This document shows, piece after piece, positions 49,661 to 60,719 of a DNA stretch of 64,000 nt. The notes beneath the pieces were generated by a model that was given only the letters and a program-made list of their open reading frames with translations, was not told where the DNA came from and did not search any database. Source of the stretch: Cotesia glomerata (Eukaryota > Arthropoda > Insecta > Hymenoptera > Braconidae); contig NC_058160.1 of assembly GCF_020080835.1 (NCBI RefSeq), positions 26,461,152 through 26,525,151 on the forward strand, written 5' to 3'. The translations under genes were made by a program, and so were the position numbers. Each line of letters opens with the position of its first letter. Positions within the stretch are counted from its first letter, which is position 1.

Positions 49661-52600
49661 ATGCGTTTGCTCGTAAGTGTTAAAAATCATTCGAAATTTA
49701 TCAATTTAAAAATTTAGTTATTGATAGTTAATAATAAGCTAGCAACCTTGCAGTCACTATGTGTGACTGCTGTGACTTGTGAACTATAAATAAATAAAAT
49801 TTTGCTTTATTAAATAATGACTTTTGTTAAATTGCACTGTATTTTCTTAACTATTGACATTTTTAAAGATACAAGCTTACCCCGGTGTTACACTCATCAA
49901 GAGCTTTTATTTGAGTACCCACATGCATTTTGATATATTTTTCATATATACATATATATAATATATATAAATATATGAAAAAATGATGTGGGTACTTAAA
50001 TGAAAGATCTTGATGAGTGTAACATCGGGATGAGCTTATATCTTTAAAAATATCAATATTTCACAAGATATTTGTTAAAATGCCCTGTATTTTCTTAACT
50101 ATTGACATTTTTAAAGATACAAGCTTATCCCGGTGTTACACTCATCAAGAGCTTTTATTTGAGTACTCACATGCATTTTGATATATTTTTCATATATACA
50201 TATATATAATATATATAAATATATGTAATTTAAATATTGATGGCTTTGAGGGAGCTTAGGTTCCAGAGCCAAATAAATTTTTTATCTATCTATCTATCTA
50301 TCTATCTATATGAAAAAATGATGTGGGTACTTAAATGAAAGATCTTGATGAGTGTAACATCGGGATGAGCTTATATCTTTAAAAATGTCAATAGCTCACA
50401 AGATACAAAGTAATTTCTTAATTAAGTATCTAGAGATAGAGATTTTCGAATGCAGCCTAAGTACTTATCATTATAAACTGCCTATTGGTGCAAATTATAT
50501 AAAACCTTGAAAAGGCAGTACTCCAAGTCAAGACTTTTGCAACGATACCAAATTTAACCATAAAAACCCATTTTATCATATAAATACACTGGTCATAGAA
50601 TTTTGCTTATTCTCTTAATAATATAGATAATTTATAATTAATTTTTGATTTTTCTAGGCAGTGATATTCGCGTTTATCGTTGAAGTAACGCTCGCGAAAG
50701 CGACCTACAATATAGGGCCCACTTATCACGGCCCACCAGCCCCTCTGTCAAAAGACGGAAAAGTGGTCGACACTCCGGAGGTCGCTCACGCGAAAGCGGC
50801 CCATTTCGCGGCCTATCATCACATCGCTTCCAAATTGCCCTCTGAACCGGATGAGTGGACAGATGCTTACAAGGAGAAGGATGAAGTAAACGAAGTAGCA
50901 AGCAACGAAATCGGGCATGGGGATGGTCATCATGGACATTATGACCATCATGAGCATTATGAGCATCATGACCATCATGAGCATCATGAGCATCATGATC
51001 ATTTTCCGGTCTATCATGGACCACCTGCGCCGCTGGGACATGACGGCCGAGTTGTTGATACTGACGAGGTATTTCACTTTTTTTTTTTGGGTTCTGTTGT
51101 AGAGATATTGCGGTTGGGTAACTCGTTGGTACTCTGAAAAATTTATTTTCTTCGTCATTCCCTGTTACGGAATTATGATAAAAGTCTAAGGAATTGATTT
51201 AGAGATTGGGTTAGAAGAAAGTAGTGCTTGGAAGAAATTAAGCCATAATTTATAGCTAAATTTGTCATTAAAGACAAATTTGGGAACTGGGGAAATAAAG
51301 GGGAAGGGGGGAGGAGGGATCTTACTCAGTAGGAATTTTTCGGTAACCGAAAAAATAATTCAGACAGCCCAGACCGGGACTCGAACCCAGATCATTTGGT
51401 TACGCGCCAAAGGCTCTACCAGTTAAGCTATCCGAGACATTGTCCGTAACTACTATTCCGTCACCTAATAATAATGTAAATATTGATATGTTGATAGTTT
51501 GTTTTAGTTCAAGGATTTTTTATTGGAATTTTTGATAGCTTGACTGATTTTTACACTCATAGAAGGATTTGTTTATAGTTAAAAATATTTGTTAATATTT
51601 AACAAATCATTTATTAGAAACCACTTTTTAGTCCTTAATAAATATTTCGGAGTATTTAAAAAAATTTATTAATATTTAATAAATGAATATCAGACATATT
51701 AAATACAAACAAATCATTTTAAATACTAAGAAATATTTATTTAATACTAAAAAGTGGTCTTTAATAAATGATTTGTTAAATATTAACAAATATTTTTTGA
51801 TACAAATAAATCCTTCTATCAGTGTAATAGACTTTTACAAGATAGAATTTATTATAATCACAAATTATTCGTAATAATTTCAAATTTATGAGTAAAAGAT
51901 CTAAGTAAGGCTTATCTGTGAATAATTATCAGTTATTAGCAATCTAAAGTGACTATACACAGTAAAAAATTTTGCGTCATTGCGTCAAAAAATTATGTGT
52001 TAAAAATTTTTGTGTTAAATATTTAACACTTTTATGTGTAAATTTAACATTAATTGTGTTAAATTAACACAGAAAAATGTTAAATTAACACAAAAAAGTG
52101 TAAAATATTTAACATAAAAATTTTTAACACAAAATTTTTTGACGCAATGACGCAAAATTTTTTACTGTGTATGACTGCCGATAATAAAAAATTGTGGGTA
52201 AAAAATTTTGGCTTAATGATTTTTTGATAGAAATATAAATAGTTTGGGTACAAATAAATAAGGGTGACTTATTGGTTCTTATTTTTATTTTTTGATTCGA
52301 TTTTTAGTTACACTTGTCGCATTTTGCTTATTATCTAGTCGCATAAAATGTTTATAATTTAAGTAAGTAGTGCTAGTTTTAATTACGGAACCTGTACTTT
52401 TGAATTTTGCGACCTTATATGACTCATTAAGTTTGGAAATTGTTAAGACATTAAATTTATAAATATCTTAATTATTAACTTGCAACCTAAAGTGAATATG
52501 ACTGCCGATAATTAAAAATTGTGGATAAAAATTTTGACTTAATAATTTTTGATAGAAATGTAAATAGTTTGGGTACTTTTCAAGGAATATAAAAATAATA

Positions 52601-53791
52601 TTGCTGTCACAGGATCAATAATTAATAATTTAAGAGAAAATTTTACGGAATAAATTTATCGAACAAACTAATCAAAACTATGCAAAAATTTTACATAAAA
52701 AATTGACTATTACAAAAAATAAATAAAATCGTGAAAAGGCATAAATTCACGTCAAAAACTTTCTGATGATACAAAATTTAACTATAAAAATATGCCCATC
52801 ACAAAATTTTTATTATTCTCTTAATTATTTAGATGATAAATTGACTATTGCCAAAGAAATATCAAACCGTGAAAAGACATAAATTCAGGTTACGACTTTT
52901 TCGATGGTACTAAATTTCACTAAACTCATTTTATAGTAAAAATATGCCTGTTAGATAATTTTGCTAATTTTCTTAATTATATGAATTAATATTTGGCACA
53001 TAATTATATCAATACGTTCAAAACAAAATAAATAAACAAACTTTATCTAGCTTGAAATTTTAATCTATTTATAATAGCTTTGAAAACATAATAAATTAAC
53101 TATCATAAAAAATTATATAAAACTATAAATAGGCACAAATTCAGGTCAAAGCCTTTCTAAAGATACTAAATAAAACTAAAAAAATCAATTTTGTTTTATA
53201 AATCGGCTGCCCAATTTCAAAACACAGTAACTACAAAATTTTTATACCTAATTGTTTTTAATATTGCTGCATTTTTTTTTATTTTTTAGGCCTTAATTTC
53301 AAGTATTTTTTTTTTAATATTTATATTCAAGTATTTTGTATTCATAAATCAAATTTTTCATCAATTTGGCAGGCAAACTTTTTTTTGATAAGAATAATTG
53401 AAAAAAATTTCTAAATGTTAGTTACTGTATTTTGAAATTGGGCAACCGAAATACACCCAAGACATTTTCTTCATTCTATTCACTCTAACATAAAATTATT
53501 CCGCAGGTCGCCCAAGCAAAAGCCGCTCACCTCGCAGCTCTAGAACACGCAAAAGCTCTAGCAGCCAAATCTGGCGACCATCATGATTACCATCATCACC
53601 CGGAGCACCACCACGAACATGAAGAATCTGCCCTGGTGAAATCATTTTACCACGTCCCATTTTCTTACCACGGACCACCTGCTCCTCTGGCCCATGACGG
53701 GCGAGTAATTGACACTCCGGAAGTCGCCAAGGCTCGGGATGCCCATTTGCATGCCTTAGCCCACGCTAAAAGTCTCTTTCATCATCCTTAA
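49661..53791 (+). CDS. CP-D: His-rich secreted cuticle protein with three 18-residue motifs
   Basis: Exons 49661-49672 (MRLL), 50658-51068 and 53507-53791 (TAA), all phase 0; 235 residues. Signal peptide MRLLAVIFAFIVEVTLA. Motifs lie at about 29-53, 125-149 and 198-221, each preceded by YHGPPAPL. The second motif is cut by intron 2 between DTDE and VAQAKAAH. Residues 91-120 are a striking His-rich block (HHEHHEHHDH), and a second His cluster is at 168-180. Such blocks could bind metal or respond to pH in cuticle; that is inference. Intron 1 (985 bp) carries repeat copy C, and intron 2 (2.4 kb) carries a SINE, two palindromes and an inverted duplicate. Confidence 0.92.
49739..50630 (+). repeat. 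interspersed repeat 'CTAGCAACC', copy C, in CP-D intron 1
   Basis: Starts CTAGCAACCTTGCAGTCACT and ends near TTGCTTATTCTCTTAATAAT, with two hairpin modules. It fills nearly all of intron 1. One module is interrupted by a small retroposed sequence. Confidence 0.85.
50226..50308 (+). mobile_element. 3' tail of a non-LTR retroelement inserted in copy C
   Basis: About 83 extra bases break a hairpin module that is intact in the neighbouring unit. They contain GAGGGAGCTTAGGTTCCAGA, then AAATAAATTTTTT and (ATCT)n. ATATG flanks both sides as a likely target duplication. A simple-repeat tail behind a short 3' fragment is typical of heavily 5'-truncated LINE insertions. Confidence 0.65.
51130..51437 (-). 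mobile_element. tRNA-derived SINE-like element in CP-D intron 2
   Basis: Read on the minus strand, the head 51437 to 51367 folds as a tRNA. It has A box TAGCTTAACTGG, B box GGTTCGAGTCC, a perfect 5-bp anticodon stem (TTTGG/CCAAA) and a T stem CTGGG/CCCGG. Position 33 is G instead of U, and the first acceptor pair is mismatched, so a working tRNA is unlikely. A non-tRNA body with a purine/pyrimidine-rich tract follows (CCTCCTCCCCCC region). The lower boundary is approximate. Confidence 0.65.
51554..51824. mobile_element. 271-bp palindromic element with CACTGATAGAAGGAT termini, copy 4
   Basis: Starts CACTCATAGAAGGATTTGTT, ends AAATCCTTCTATCAGTG, with TA at 51552-51553 and 51825-51826. It has the same length as copy 3. 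The left arm has an empty site with a single TA. Confidence 0.9.
51958..52169. mobile_element. 212-bp palindromic element with CACAGTAAAAAATTTTGCG termini, copy 2
   Basis: The ends CACAGTAAAAAATTTTGCGT and ACGCAAAATTTTTTACTGTG are exact inverted repeats. TA lies at 51956-51957 and 52170-52171. The left arm reads CAGTCATATAGTCACTTT at the empty site with one TA, giving clean element ends. Confidence 0.92.
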
Positions 53792-54890
53792 CCAGCCTTC
53801 ATCTTAACCATAAATATCTTTATTATATTCTTCAATCTATAAAATTTTTTATTTACATTAATTATTAAAATTAGCAATCATATTTTCACTGTAATAAAAT
53901 GTTTCATCTATAAACAATAATACAAAATAAAAATGTGTATTACATTTACTTATAAACCCAGTTTACTTTTAACGCAACAGTTACGGAAGAAATATAATAA
54001 TAATAAATAAATAAAGGAAGAAAAAAGAAAACTTTTAAGTATAGACTGTAAAATATTGAATGTTAACTATTATATCACGGAAGGACTCATATTATGATTT
54101 ATTTACCCAACTTCCTCTTTCTTTTAATGCATAAAGATAAAAATAAATAAATTCTTTAATGCTTGACCAGCCACGGCCTTGTCGACACGTCTGTTAAACA
54201 TTTAACTATATATAAATCAAAACCGGTTGTCTTAGTGTGTTAGATCAAAATTAATGACCCGTAGTTGAAAAAATAAATAAATAAATTCATTATCAGCCGA
54301 TCACAAATCAAATATCAAATATCTGTATCTATAAAAGCAGTCATTGCTCATTTATTTTCAATCACGTAATAATTTCCATTTAATATTTAATAATAATATT
54401 ATAATCAAATAACTCAACTCGTGTTTAACAAGTAATAATTTATTTACTCTTTGTTTAATAAAAATTTATATAAAATAAAATACAATATAATATAGTGTCC
54501 AATCATACGTAACAAAATTATCACTTTGTGTTAAATAAATGCATCAATTTTGGCAGTGCTCTATTTTTGTGCATATTGATAAGTTTTATTAACATGATCC
54601 TGCAGTTAGTTAATTGTAAAAAAAATTTTTTGGTTTTTTTTCAAAAGTTATAAGTAAGATTTATCTTATTTTTATTGAAAAAAAAAATCAAAAAAATTTT
54701 TAAGCTAACTTCAGGGTCATATTTAATGTTATATATAAAATATATGAGCAAAAGATCAAAAGCTTTGAAAAGCGACGGATGTTATTCACTTTCGGTGAGG
54801 TAGAGTTTTAAATAAAACAGTCAATAAGAAATCCAGTAGTCAATCCGTTAATTATGAGTTGTGTGAATTCTTAATTAATTAATTAATTAA
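53792..54890. other. spacer between the convergent genes CP-D and CP-E
   Basis: Shared 3' flank, AT-rich. A small palindrome at 54593-54723 (GATCCTGCAGTTAG facing CTAACTTCAGGGTC) belongs to the 'TTAGCAGA' family. No gene is seen. Confidence 0.4.
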
Positions 54891-57009
54891 TTAATAGTGG
54901 TTCCAGGCGGGACTGTCCCACGCGGGGTTGTAAGCTCCTGAGTCGTAATCCGCGTGAGCGGGGTAAGCTGGAGCGGCATGAGCTGGACCGGCGGGAGCAG
55001 AATGAGCAGCAGCGTTGAAAAGAGCGAAGTGGTGAGCTTTAGCGGCTTGGACCTCGGGGGTGTCTACGACGCGACCGTCTGGTCCAAGGGGAGCTGGTGG
55101 TCCGCTAAAAATAAAATAAAAATTTTTTTTAATAAAGAAGTTTGTTCACAGTAAAAAATATTGTGTTAAAAACGGTCAACACAAAATTAGTGTTAAAATT
55201 CAACACACTTTTGTGTTTAAATGACACAAACTTTGTGTTAAAATGACACAAGCTTTGTGTTGAAACAACACAAAGTGTGTTGAATTTTAACACTAATTTT
55301 GTGTTGACGGTATACTGATAGAAGGATATCTTAGTATTTAAAAAGATTTCTTTGTATTTAAGAAATCATTTCTTAAACATCATTTCTTAGTATTTAAAAA
55401 ATATTTCTTAGTATTTAAGAAATATTTCTTAAATATTAAGAAATATAAATACTAAGAAATATTTTTTAAATACAAAGAAATATTTCTTAAATACTAAGAA
55501 ATATTTCTTAAATACTAAGAAATATTTCTTAAATACTAAGAAATATTTTTTAAATGCTAAGAAATGATATTTAAGAAATGATTTCTTAAATACAAAGAAA
55601 TCTTAAATGCTAAGAAATCCTTCTATCAGTGATATTTAGCACAGAAATTTTGTTGATTTTACACAATATTTTTTACTGTGTTAAAATAAAAAAAAAATTA
55701 TTAAGAAAAAATTCGTGATTGCGAATGAGTTGACAGTTCCATGAGGGCTGGTAGCTGATATAAAGCAGTGAAATGACTAAAAATCGTACTGGTACCGTGG
55801 TCCCAAGTGAGCTGGAGCGTAGGCGGGGTTAGGAGCGTTCCATCCGTCATGGTAAGCTCCGTCGTGGTGATCGGCGGGTCCATGGGGCGCGCGTGCGGAA
55901 GCTTCGGCAAGAGCGGCTAAATGCGCGGCTTTTGAGGCGGCTACCTCGGGGGTGTCTACTACCCGACCGTCAGGCCCAAGAGGCGCTGCTGCTCCGTGTG
56001 CGTACCCGGCGTGAGCTCCGTGGTAAGCTGGTTGGGGGTACCATTGGGGTGATGCCAAAGCAACACTCAGGAGACCTGCTAAGATTGTCTAAAAAAATTT
56101 TATTATTATTTTTAATTATATAAAATTTAGTTAGTTATTAAAAGTATGATTTTTTATCTTCTTAATTATTTTCTTGATTATTAACTTGAAATTGACGATT
56201 TAATTTTTGAGATTTATTCATGAAAAGTGTGATAATAATTTAATTTAAAAATTATTATTATTTCTTATTAATTATTAATTATTAATTATATAAAATTAAG
56301 AGTATTGTTTTTTATCCTTTTAATTATTTTTATCATTTTTAATTATAATTATAAGCGAATTATAATTATTATGCAACTTGAAATTGACGATTCAATTTTC
56401 AAAATTTATATATGAAAAGTGTGATAATAATTTAATTTAAAAATAATTATTAATTATATAAAATTAAATTAATTATTAAGAGTATCAAGTCAATTTGTAA
56501 AAAATTTTTTTTTAACTTAAAAATTTTTTGGTGGTAAAAAAAATTTTTTTTATAAAAAAAGATTTAACAAAAAGAGTAAAAAAATTTGACAATAAAACAT
56601 ATATTTTATTTATTACTTAATAAAATAAATAATAATAATTAAAGTTTCTGGTACAGTTAATTCAAAACTTTTCAAGAATTCACACATCACTGCACTCATA
56701 AATAAGGAGATAGTAATTAGTAATCAGTTAACAGCTGAGAATATAAATTATTAATAGTCTACCTGTTGATTCATTGTTAATCAAATTACAAATGTATCTC
56801 GATTTTTAAAGATTAATTATAGTAATTAGAAATTAAATAACTAAAAAAAAAAAATTAAATAAAAAATGATTATTAACAAGCAAAAATTTTACAATTGATT
56901 AAAAAATTAAAACTTTATTATTACTATTATAAATTATAACAATTGACAATTGTAAAAAAAAAACAATAGGTATTATTATGTATTGTTCGGTACGTACCAA
57001 TTGAAACAT
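54891..57009 (-). CDS. CP-E: secreted cuticle protein with two 18-residue motifs
   Basis: Exons 56998-57009 (MFQL), 55790-56088 and 54891-55104 (TAA); 174 residues. Signal peptide MFQLTILAGLLSVALA. The first motif is at about 38-60 (PLGPDGRVVDTPEVAASKAAH), the second at about 105-129 (GPPAPLGPDGRVVDTPEVQA). The exon 2 donor CCA|GTACGA joined to C|GGACCACC recreates YHGPPAPL, the same sequence that precedes the motifs of CP-D, which supports the join. Reading through the donor would give a false end YQYDF at 55777. Intron 2 holds two nested palindromes. The tail is Ala/Tyr/Pro/Trp-rich (YNPAWDSPAWNHY). Confidence 0.88.
55147..55680. mobile_element. CACAGTAAAAAAT palindrome interrupted by another palindrome
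   Basis: The outer ends CACAGTAAAAAATATTGTG and CACAATATTTTTTACTGTG belong to one element. Its interior (TTAACAC/GTGTTGA blocks) is split at GACGGTA | TATTTAGC by the CACTGATAG element at 55313-55632. Both lie in CP-E intron 2. Confidence 0.8.
55313..55632. mobile_element. palindromic element with CACTGATAGAAGGAT termini, copy 5, nested
   Basis: Left end TACTGATAGAAGGATATCTT, right end AAATCCTTCTATCAGTG. The interior is almost entirely TTAGTATTTAAGAAATATTT and its complement. It is younger than the element it interrupts. Confidence 0.85.
56098..56480. repeat. tandem duplication (~190 bp) in CP-E intron 1
   Basis: AACTTGAAATTGACGATT and ATGAAAAGTGTGATAATAAT each occur twice in the same order, about 190 bases apart. 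Confidence 0.65.
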
Positions 57010-57080
57010 GTTGATGTTGACTAAGAGTCACTATGGTACTGGAACTGCGTCGATGCCTTCTCGGAGCTAAGATCTTTCAA

Positions 57081-57086
57081 TTTATA
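57081..57086 (-). promoter_or_regulatory. TATA box of CP-E
   Basis: CTCTATAAATTG lies about 72 bases upstream of the first-exon ATG, supporting 57009 as the start. Confidence 0.6.
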
Positions 57087-57748
57087 GAGATTCGCATCTA
57101 TCTAACAACCTCCCCACCTCTGAGGATTAGAGTACTGGCTGGGTGACACACCCAGTGGATACAATGCTCATTGCTCTCCTTCCTAAGCCCTACCCTTACC
57201 TGTAACATTTAACTCGGGGCACGTAGGTAACCTCGTGGTCATCGGGTTTGCATTTTTAAATTATTTTTTATCCGGTTCATATTAACGCCTTCTAACTGCT
57301 TTAATATTGAAGGTATCCAGCCTCACGTGTCTGCATTCTATTCACCTCTTGCTTGATTCCATTTCATTATGTTTGATTTATTCATCGGAGCAAGTCGCGA
57401 CTGATTGATTCCATTTTCGATTGATCTGCTCCCATAATTCATTATTTATAATTTATATAATCAATATTTTATCAGCCATAAATGATAAGTATTATAAACT
57501 TTAACGGTGATTAAACACTGTAATTATTAGTTAACGACTAATGTAAACGTTAAGTATTTAATGCGCTTAAGGCTTTGTTTAATAAGTATAAGTGAGATTA
57601 CTTTTTACTTAATAATTCCTAGAAGCATTCTTATGATAGTAATTATATGATTAATGATAGATTAATATCAATTTTTTTTATTTTAATATTATTTAGATTT
57701 TTTTCACACTTCGTTAATTGAATAATGGCATTTTTAGTGAAAAAAATT

Positions 57749-58765
57749 GATATTAAATTTTATATACTTAAATTAACCGGTATTGTAATTTAATAATAGT
57801 AGACTTAACTGCTTCTTTAGTAAAATAACTTTAATTTATTTTCATAATAACTTACATTGATTTTAACTTATTTAATGATCAAATATTTTTAATCCAAACT
57901 TACGTAAATTAAAATAAAATTAATTTAAAAAATTAATTAAAAAAAATTTTTAATCTTAAAGTAAAATTATTTTTTATAAAAAATTTAATAAATTAATATT
58001 GATAATTATAAGAAAAATAAATTTTCTCCATTTCTTTTTTTTTATGAAAAAATTAAGAAAAAATCACCTCTCAAAAATTCAGAATTTTCTTCTTTCGATT
58101 TTATTTTGATTATTATATTTATTGAAAAATTATTGAACTTAATTAATTAATATAATTCTTGATAATTTTTTAAATTTATAAAATTTTTATTAAGAATTTT
58201 TATAAAGATAGCGCATCAATAAATACGCGAAATTTTGAATTTTAAATTAATAAAGAAAATTTTTTTTTAAATTAATTAGTAACTTAATATAAATTTTATA
58301 TGCTTAAATTAACCGGTATTGTAATTTAATAATAGTAATAGTCTAATTTATTCTAATTGTACTTAGCACAAGACTTAACTGCTTATTTAGTAAAATAACT
58401 TTAATTTATCTTCATTATAACTTACATTGATTTTAACTAATTTAATGATCAAATATTTATAATCCAAACTTATACGGAAAAATTGTCATATTTGAATAAA
58501 TAAATTAATATTGATAATTATAAGAAAACTAAATTTTTTTCTGAAAAAATCAAGATAAAATTACCTCTCAAAAATTCCGAATTTTTTTCATTCAATTTTA
58601 TTTCGATTATTATATTTATTGAAAAATTATTGAATTTGATTAATTAATATAATTCTTGACAATTTTTTAAATTTACAAAATTTTTATTAAAACTTTTTCT
58701 AAAAATAGCGCATCAATAAATACGCGAAATTTTTAATTTTAAATTAATAAAAAAAATTTTTGTTT
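57749..58765. repeat. tandem direct repeat, two ~0.5-kb units
   Basis: AAATTAACCGGTATTGTAAT, AAAATAACTTTAATTTAT and GCGCATCAATAAATACGCGA occur once in each unit in the same order, with many small indels. Confidence 0.75.
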
Positions 58766-60361
58766 TAATTTTTGATAAGTCTTTCAACCAAAATTAAAAA
58801 TTAAATTTTTTTTTAATTATATTTTACAATATGGCAAAAATTGAAATTTTTTAACGGATCTGAGTGCATAACCTTTGAGAAAAAAAACATAGGGTCAAGT
58901 TTAATCGCCAAGCGTTAACAAATACTTAATTAATAATTGGTTATTGAAGTAATTACTGTAATAGTAATTGTTACTTACAATAGCGAAACTATTTAATGAT
59001 CTCAGGGCGAGATTAAAGTAATTGTATGTCGTTTATATTTATTGCAATGAATAATAGTAATACCAGTGTTGGTGGTCAATAGTAAAATGACCTTGAAGAA
59101 AGGAAAAATTAAAGAAAGAAGTGAGAGGTTTTATCAAGGTTTCATTACTTTTTTTAATAATCTAGCTATTCATTATCAATTGCGTTTTTTGCCGATTACT
59201 TGTGCGAGCCATTTTAATTATTGTTATATAACAAGCAGTTTTTTCTTCAAATTCCTAATAATAGAACAGAATAAAAAGAAAATAATTGAATAATAATAAT
59301 AAAAAAAAAAATATCCAGCTGGGTGTCATGAGGAAAAGAAATTGTCGCAATTGTGAATAGTGTTGAAACGTTTATCGTAATATTGACCAAGTCCTGGTTC
59401 GTCGATTGGAAAAACATGCGTAACTATTTGTTACAATAAGTGTAATATAATAATATATAAGTGAATTTATTTTTATTAGTTATTATTTATTATTTATTGT
59501 CGGTTTGATTTATGGGGTATTTATGGTTTAGCTGATAAGTAATGAGCAATAAGTAATTACGATTAAATTTTATGAAGAAATAAAATTTTATCGGAACAAT
59601 AAGTTATTTTTTTTTTTTCTTTTGATTTCGTATGATTTGATCGAATGTCGCAAGGTGTAGCGTATAAACGATCTCAGGAGTACCGAAGAGTAAATTTAGG
59701 TTTAATTCGCGGGGTTATGAAACAGTACGTGGTTATTGTTTAGAGAAAAAATTGTTATATAATAAACAACGATTGGTACGACGAAATGATTTTAAACACT
59801 TGTCGGGATATTTATTTAAAAAATAGAAAAATCGACATTTTTAAATAAAAAAATTGAAATTTCATTTAATCTTATACAATAAATTTGTTTAAATACTTTA
59901 AATAATTCACTTTAATCTAATGCGATTGGTATTTAGCATATCTATTGAAAATAAACTATGAATAAATTTTGTTATGCGGAACTGAGTAATTTATTTTAAA
60001 AAAAAATGAAGTAACAACGAATTTTTTCAACTAAAAAATTTTCACAATAAATTTTTACAGAAAAAAATAATTTCCAATAATAATTGAAGTGTATACTTTA
60101 CTTGGATTGAAAAAATGCATGATTTCTTCATCCCGACTCTCTCCTATGAATAATAAAAATTATTCATTAATAATAAAAATAGAATATATAATAAAGATGT
60201 GTTAATTAAATATTAAATGACTAAATATTGTTTCACAAGCAAACAATGAGTAGAAAATAATAATAATTGAATTCTTATAAACAAGATTTTGATTATGATT
60301 GACAGTTGGAATATTTCAATAAGATAGTAAGTTTCTTAATTTATCGTACGATTTAGTTTAT

Positions 60362-60367
<6 letters not shown>

Positions 60368-60448
<81 letters not shown>
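60368..60448. repeat. (GT)n microsatellite
   Basis: About 40 uninterrupted GT units, the longest simple repeat in the window, about 190 bases upstream of a TATA box. Confidence 0.95.
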
Positions 60449-60449
<1 letters not shown>

Positions 60450-60638
60450 AGAAGATTTATTTATTTCTAATTATTAAAAACTGACTAACTAATGACTATT
60501 TCTAAACTACTTTTGTTGTTTTTTGATCGAAGATAACCTGAGGATAATTACGAAAAAATTAGTAATGTTAATATATCGCTGCAGAAGATATATTTCAAAA
60601 CATTTTTGTCATTATCGAAATTTTCTTATCTATTCAGT

Positions 60639-60645
60639 ATATAAC
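60639..60645 (+). promoter_or_regulatory. TATA box of the secreted repeat protein gene
   Basis: GTATATAACTGAG lies about 80 bases before the ATG. Confidence 0.6.
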
Positions 60646-60719
60646 TGAGTGCTTTTTGGTGATGGGTATCATTAACGACGTTGACTTCGAATTCTCAAGT
60701 GCATATTACAGTCGACAAG

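Larger units (their letters stand above)
51490..53190 (-). repeat. right arm of the large inverted duplication, within CP-D intron 2
   Basis: Inverted partner of 47265-48760. It carries two insertions absent from the left arm (51554-51824 and 51958-52169) and lacks the left arm's insertion at 47371. Confidence 0.8.
57100..60638. other. spacer upstream of CP-E and the secreted repeat protein gene
   Basis: No coding exon is recognised. Two diverged ~0.5-kb direct repeats lie at about 57749-58284 and 58285-58765, and a long (GT)n run at about 60368-60448. Confidence 0.45.

Noticed and set aside
51361..51437. Functional tRNA gene
   Set aside because: G at position 33, mismatched first acceptor pair and a long non-tRNA extension favour a SINE or pseudogene.
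55701..55910. CP-E ending at a stop near 55777 (YQYDF)
   Set aside because: The last four residues come from reading past a good donor (CCA|GTACGA); splicing to 55104 restores YHGPPAPL and a second full motif.
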